In this document: piece after piece, positions 10,562 through 11,532 of the stretch
How positions within the stretch are numbered: position 1 is the stretch's first letter
How the letters are laid out: every line of letters starts with the position of its first letter
Origin: a bacterium (Candidatus Howlettbacteria) CG_4_10_14_0_8_um_filter_40_9
Lineage (GTDB): Bacteria > Patescibacteriota > CPR2 > UBA1875 > GCA-2785325
Reading direction: 5' to 3'
Length of the DNA stretch: 11,532 bases
NCBI GenBank assembly: GCA_002785325.1
Contig: PFMH01000084.1
Coordinates: 1-11,532, forward strand
Made by a program: the position numbers and the translations under genes
The notes under the pieces: generated by a model
What the model was told of the DNA's origin: nothing
Databases searched by the model: none
The model's input: only the letters and a program-made list of their open reading frames with translations

Positions 10562-11532
10562 TTATAATGGTTCGGGGGCGTTTTTTATTTTAGAAACGAA
10601 GGAGTACATGGCCCCTAATGTCCATGCCTGGATTTTTTCGGGATAGAGAACTTTATTATCCCATGTGTGCATCTTGATCCCGAGTTCGCCATCGGAATAA
10701 GTGTAGCATTCTAGCGGGTTTACCAGTTCGGTAAGCGCATTTAAAACATTTTCACGAACTTTATTCGCCTCATCATTATGGCCGTATTTTTCCAAACCTT
10801 CGGCAAAAAACCAGTTATCGAACGGCCAGATGCTTCCGCGATGATAACTAAAAGCATCAAAGTTCCCCATCTTATCGGACAGCGTTCTAATTCCGAACTT
10901 AGTAAAAATATCTTTTTCTAGAAGACGTTTTACGACCGATTCTACTTTCTCTTCTTCTATAATCCTGCTCCAGAGAGCATGTCCGACATTTGAAGAGATA
11001 ACTGTTATTTGATCCTTATTCCCATCGAGAGCCATGGCAAAAAAACCTTCCTTCTCCATCCAAAAATCTTTATTAAATTTTTTCTTTATGGAATCCGCCC
11101 TTTCTTGAAAGTTTTGGCTTACCACTTCTTTCCCGAGTGATTTATAAAGTTCTGAAAGTGACATTAGCGCGCTGTAGTAGTATCCTTGGACCTCCACCGG
11201 AGCTATCGGGTACTGAGGCAATTCATTTTGCTCGTTTGTCATTCCGTCCCGAGAATCTTTCCAGCAATGATGTACGAGTCCGTTTGGAGCGGCATCGTAC
11301 TCTAGAAAGTGATCACCATCATTGTCTCCATATACTGTCGACCACAAATATGCTTTCTCGACACCCACTAATATTTTTTTAATAAATCCGAGATCATTTG
11401 TTTTTTTGAAATATTCGCAGACCAAGATTATAAAAAGCGGGGAACTGTCGAGCGAGTCCCACATAGTATCCTGTCTGCAGGTTTCGTGTATGATTTGCCC
11501 CGTTTCATTTTGATGTTTTAGAAGGGCTTCGA
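10562..11532 (-). CDS. Amylo-alpha-1,6-glucosidase-like (glycogen debranching type) protein, C-terminal part
   Basis: The frame is open from the right window edge to TAA at 10562-10564, about 322 residues; the 5' part lies outside. An internal ATG at 11462-11464 is not the start, because the frame continues upstream as ETCRQDTMWDSLDSSPLF. Family blocks seen: GLVHHCWKDSRDGM, APVEVQGYYYSAL, ISSNVGHALW, FGIRTLSD, SYHRGSIWPFDNWFFAEGL and AWTLGA. These belong to the (alpha/alpha)6 barrel of GDE-C/amylo-alpha-1,6-glucosidase-like enzymes. They hydrolyse alpha-1,6 branches or related glucosides in storage and surface glycans. The Glu and Asp residues in the EVQGY and WPFDN blocks are candidates for the active site. 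The gene converges on the methyltransferase gene with a 37-base gap and no strong terminator hairpin. The substrate is not predictable from this part alone. Confidence 0.85.
   Translation of the reverse strand, partial: EALLKHQNETGQIIHETCRQDTMWDSLDSSPLFIILVCEYFKKTNDLGFIKKILVGVEKAYLWSTVYGDNDGDHFLEYDAAPNGLVHHCWKDSRDGMTNEQNELPQYPIAPVEVQGYYYSALMSLSELYKSLGKEVVSQNFQERADSIKKKFNKDFWMEKEGFFAMALDGNKDQITVISSNVGHALWSRIIEEEKVESVVKRLLEKDIFTKFGIRTLSDKMGNFDAFSYHRGSIWPFDNWFFAEGLEKYGHNDEANKVRENVLNALTELVNPLECYTYSDGELGIKMHTWDNKVLYPEKIQAWTLGAMYSFVSKIKNAPEPL

Noticed and set aside
11137..11513. Plus-strand reading frames near the right edge
   Set aside because: They lie opposite well-conserved blocks of the glucosidase-like gene and have no family resemblance.
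1..11532. Avoidance of GGCC sites because of the restriction-modification pair
   Set aside because: By eye there are roughly fifteen GGCC sites, including in uvrB and the methyltransferase gene, about what the base composition would give.

Overview
The window looks like a piece of a Candidate Phyla Radiation (Patescibacteria) genome, Parcubacteria-like. This rests on gene content and style rather than on any marker tree. S16 and the KH protein KhpA both carry long glutamate-rich tails. TrmD is short and lies beside rpsP-khpA without rimM or rplS. There is a PIF1-type helicase with a C-terminal helix-turn-helix, and several genes have little or no Shine-Dalgarno sequence. TGA is a normal stop (it ends the helicase gene), so the SR1/Gracilibacteria code with TGA as glycine does not apply. 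Base composition is roughly 40 percent GC by eye.

Layout: (1) 1-386, minus strand: a fragment of an ABC-2 polysaccharide-export permease. (2) At about 381-389 it meets, head to head, the last 110 codons of smc on the plus strand. Both genes are cut at their 5' sides at the same point, so this is a rearrangement or assembly breakpoint. (3) 714-1034: a gene-free stretch with dispersed palindromic repeats and period-7 repeats. (4) 1035-2714: PIF1-like helicase, followed by a 76-bp palindromic repeat. (5) 2877-4171: an rpsP-khpA transcription unit with a clear promoter, a structured 170-nt spacer and a terminator-like hairpin. (6) 4195-4538: a 344-bp unit with perfect 23-bp inverted ends enclosing a small GIY-YIG nuclease gene. 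It lies between khpA and trmD. (7) trmD, then a ferredoxin gene with its own promoter and a tightly linked single-pass membrane protein. (8) uvrB with an extended -10 promoter and a 100-nt leader. (9) 8568-10524: a type II restriction-modification pair, an NgoPII-family endonuclease and a HaeIII/NgoPII-like cytosine-5 methyltransferase, probably GGCC-specific. (10) 10562 to the right edge, minus strand: an amylo-alpha-1,6-glucosidase-like gene cut by the window.

The most interesting signal is the GIY-YIG unit. Its 23-bp ends recur at 2762-2837 as a short version with no gene, so a coding copy and an apparent miniature copy of one repeat family lie 1.4 kb apart. A second palindromic family at 752-779 and 879-960 shares the same GTCAT...ATGAC termini. 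Together these suggest a REPIN/RAYT-like arrangement in which a GIY-YIG nuclease replaces the RAYT transposase. Activity is not shown by sequence alone.

The other genes are mostly housekeeping: chromosome organisation, DNA unwinding, translation, tRNA modification, electron transfer and excision repair. The restriction-modification pair is an accessory insertion between uvrB and the glucosidase gene.
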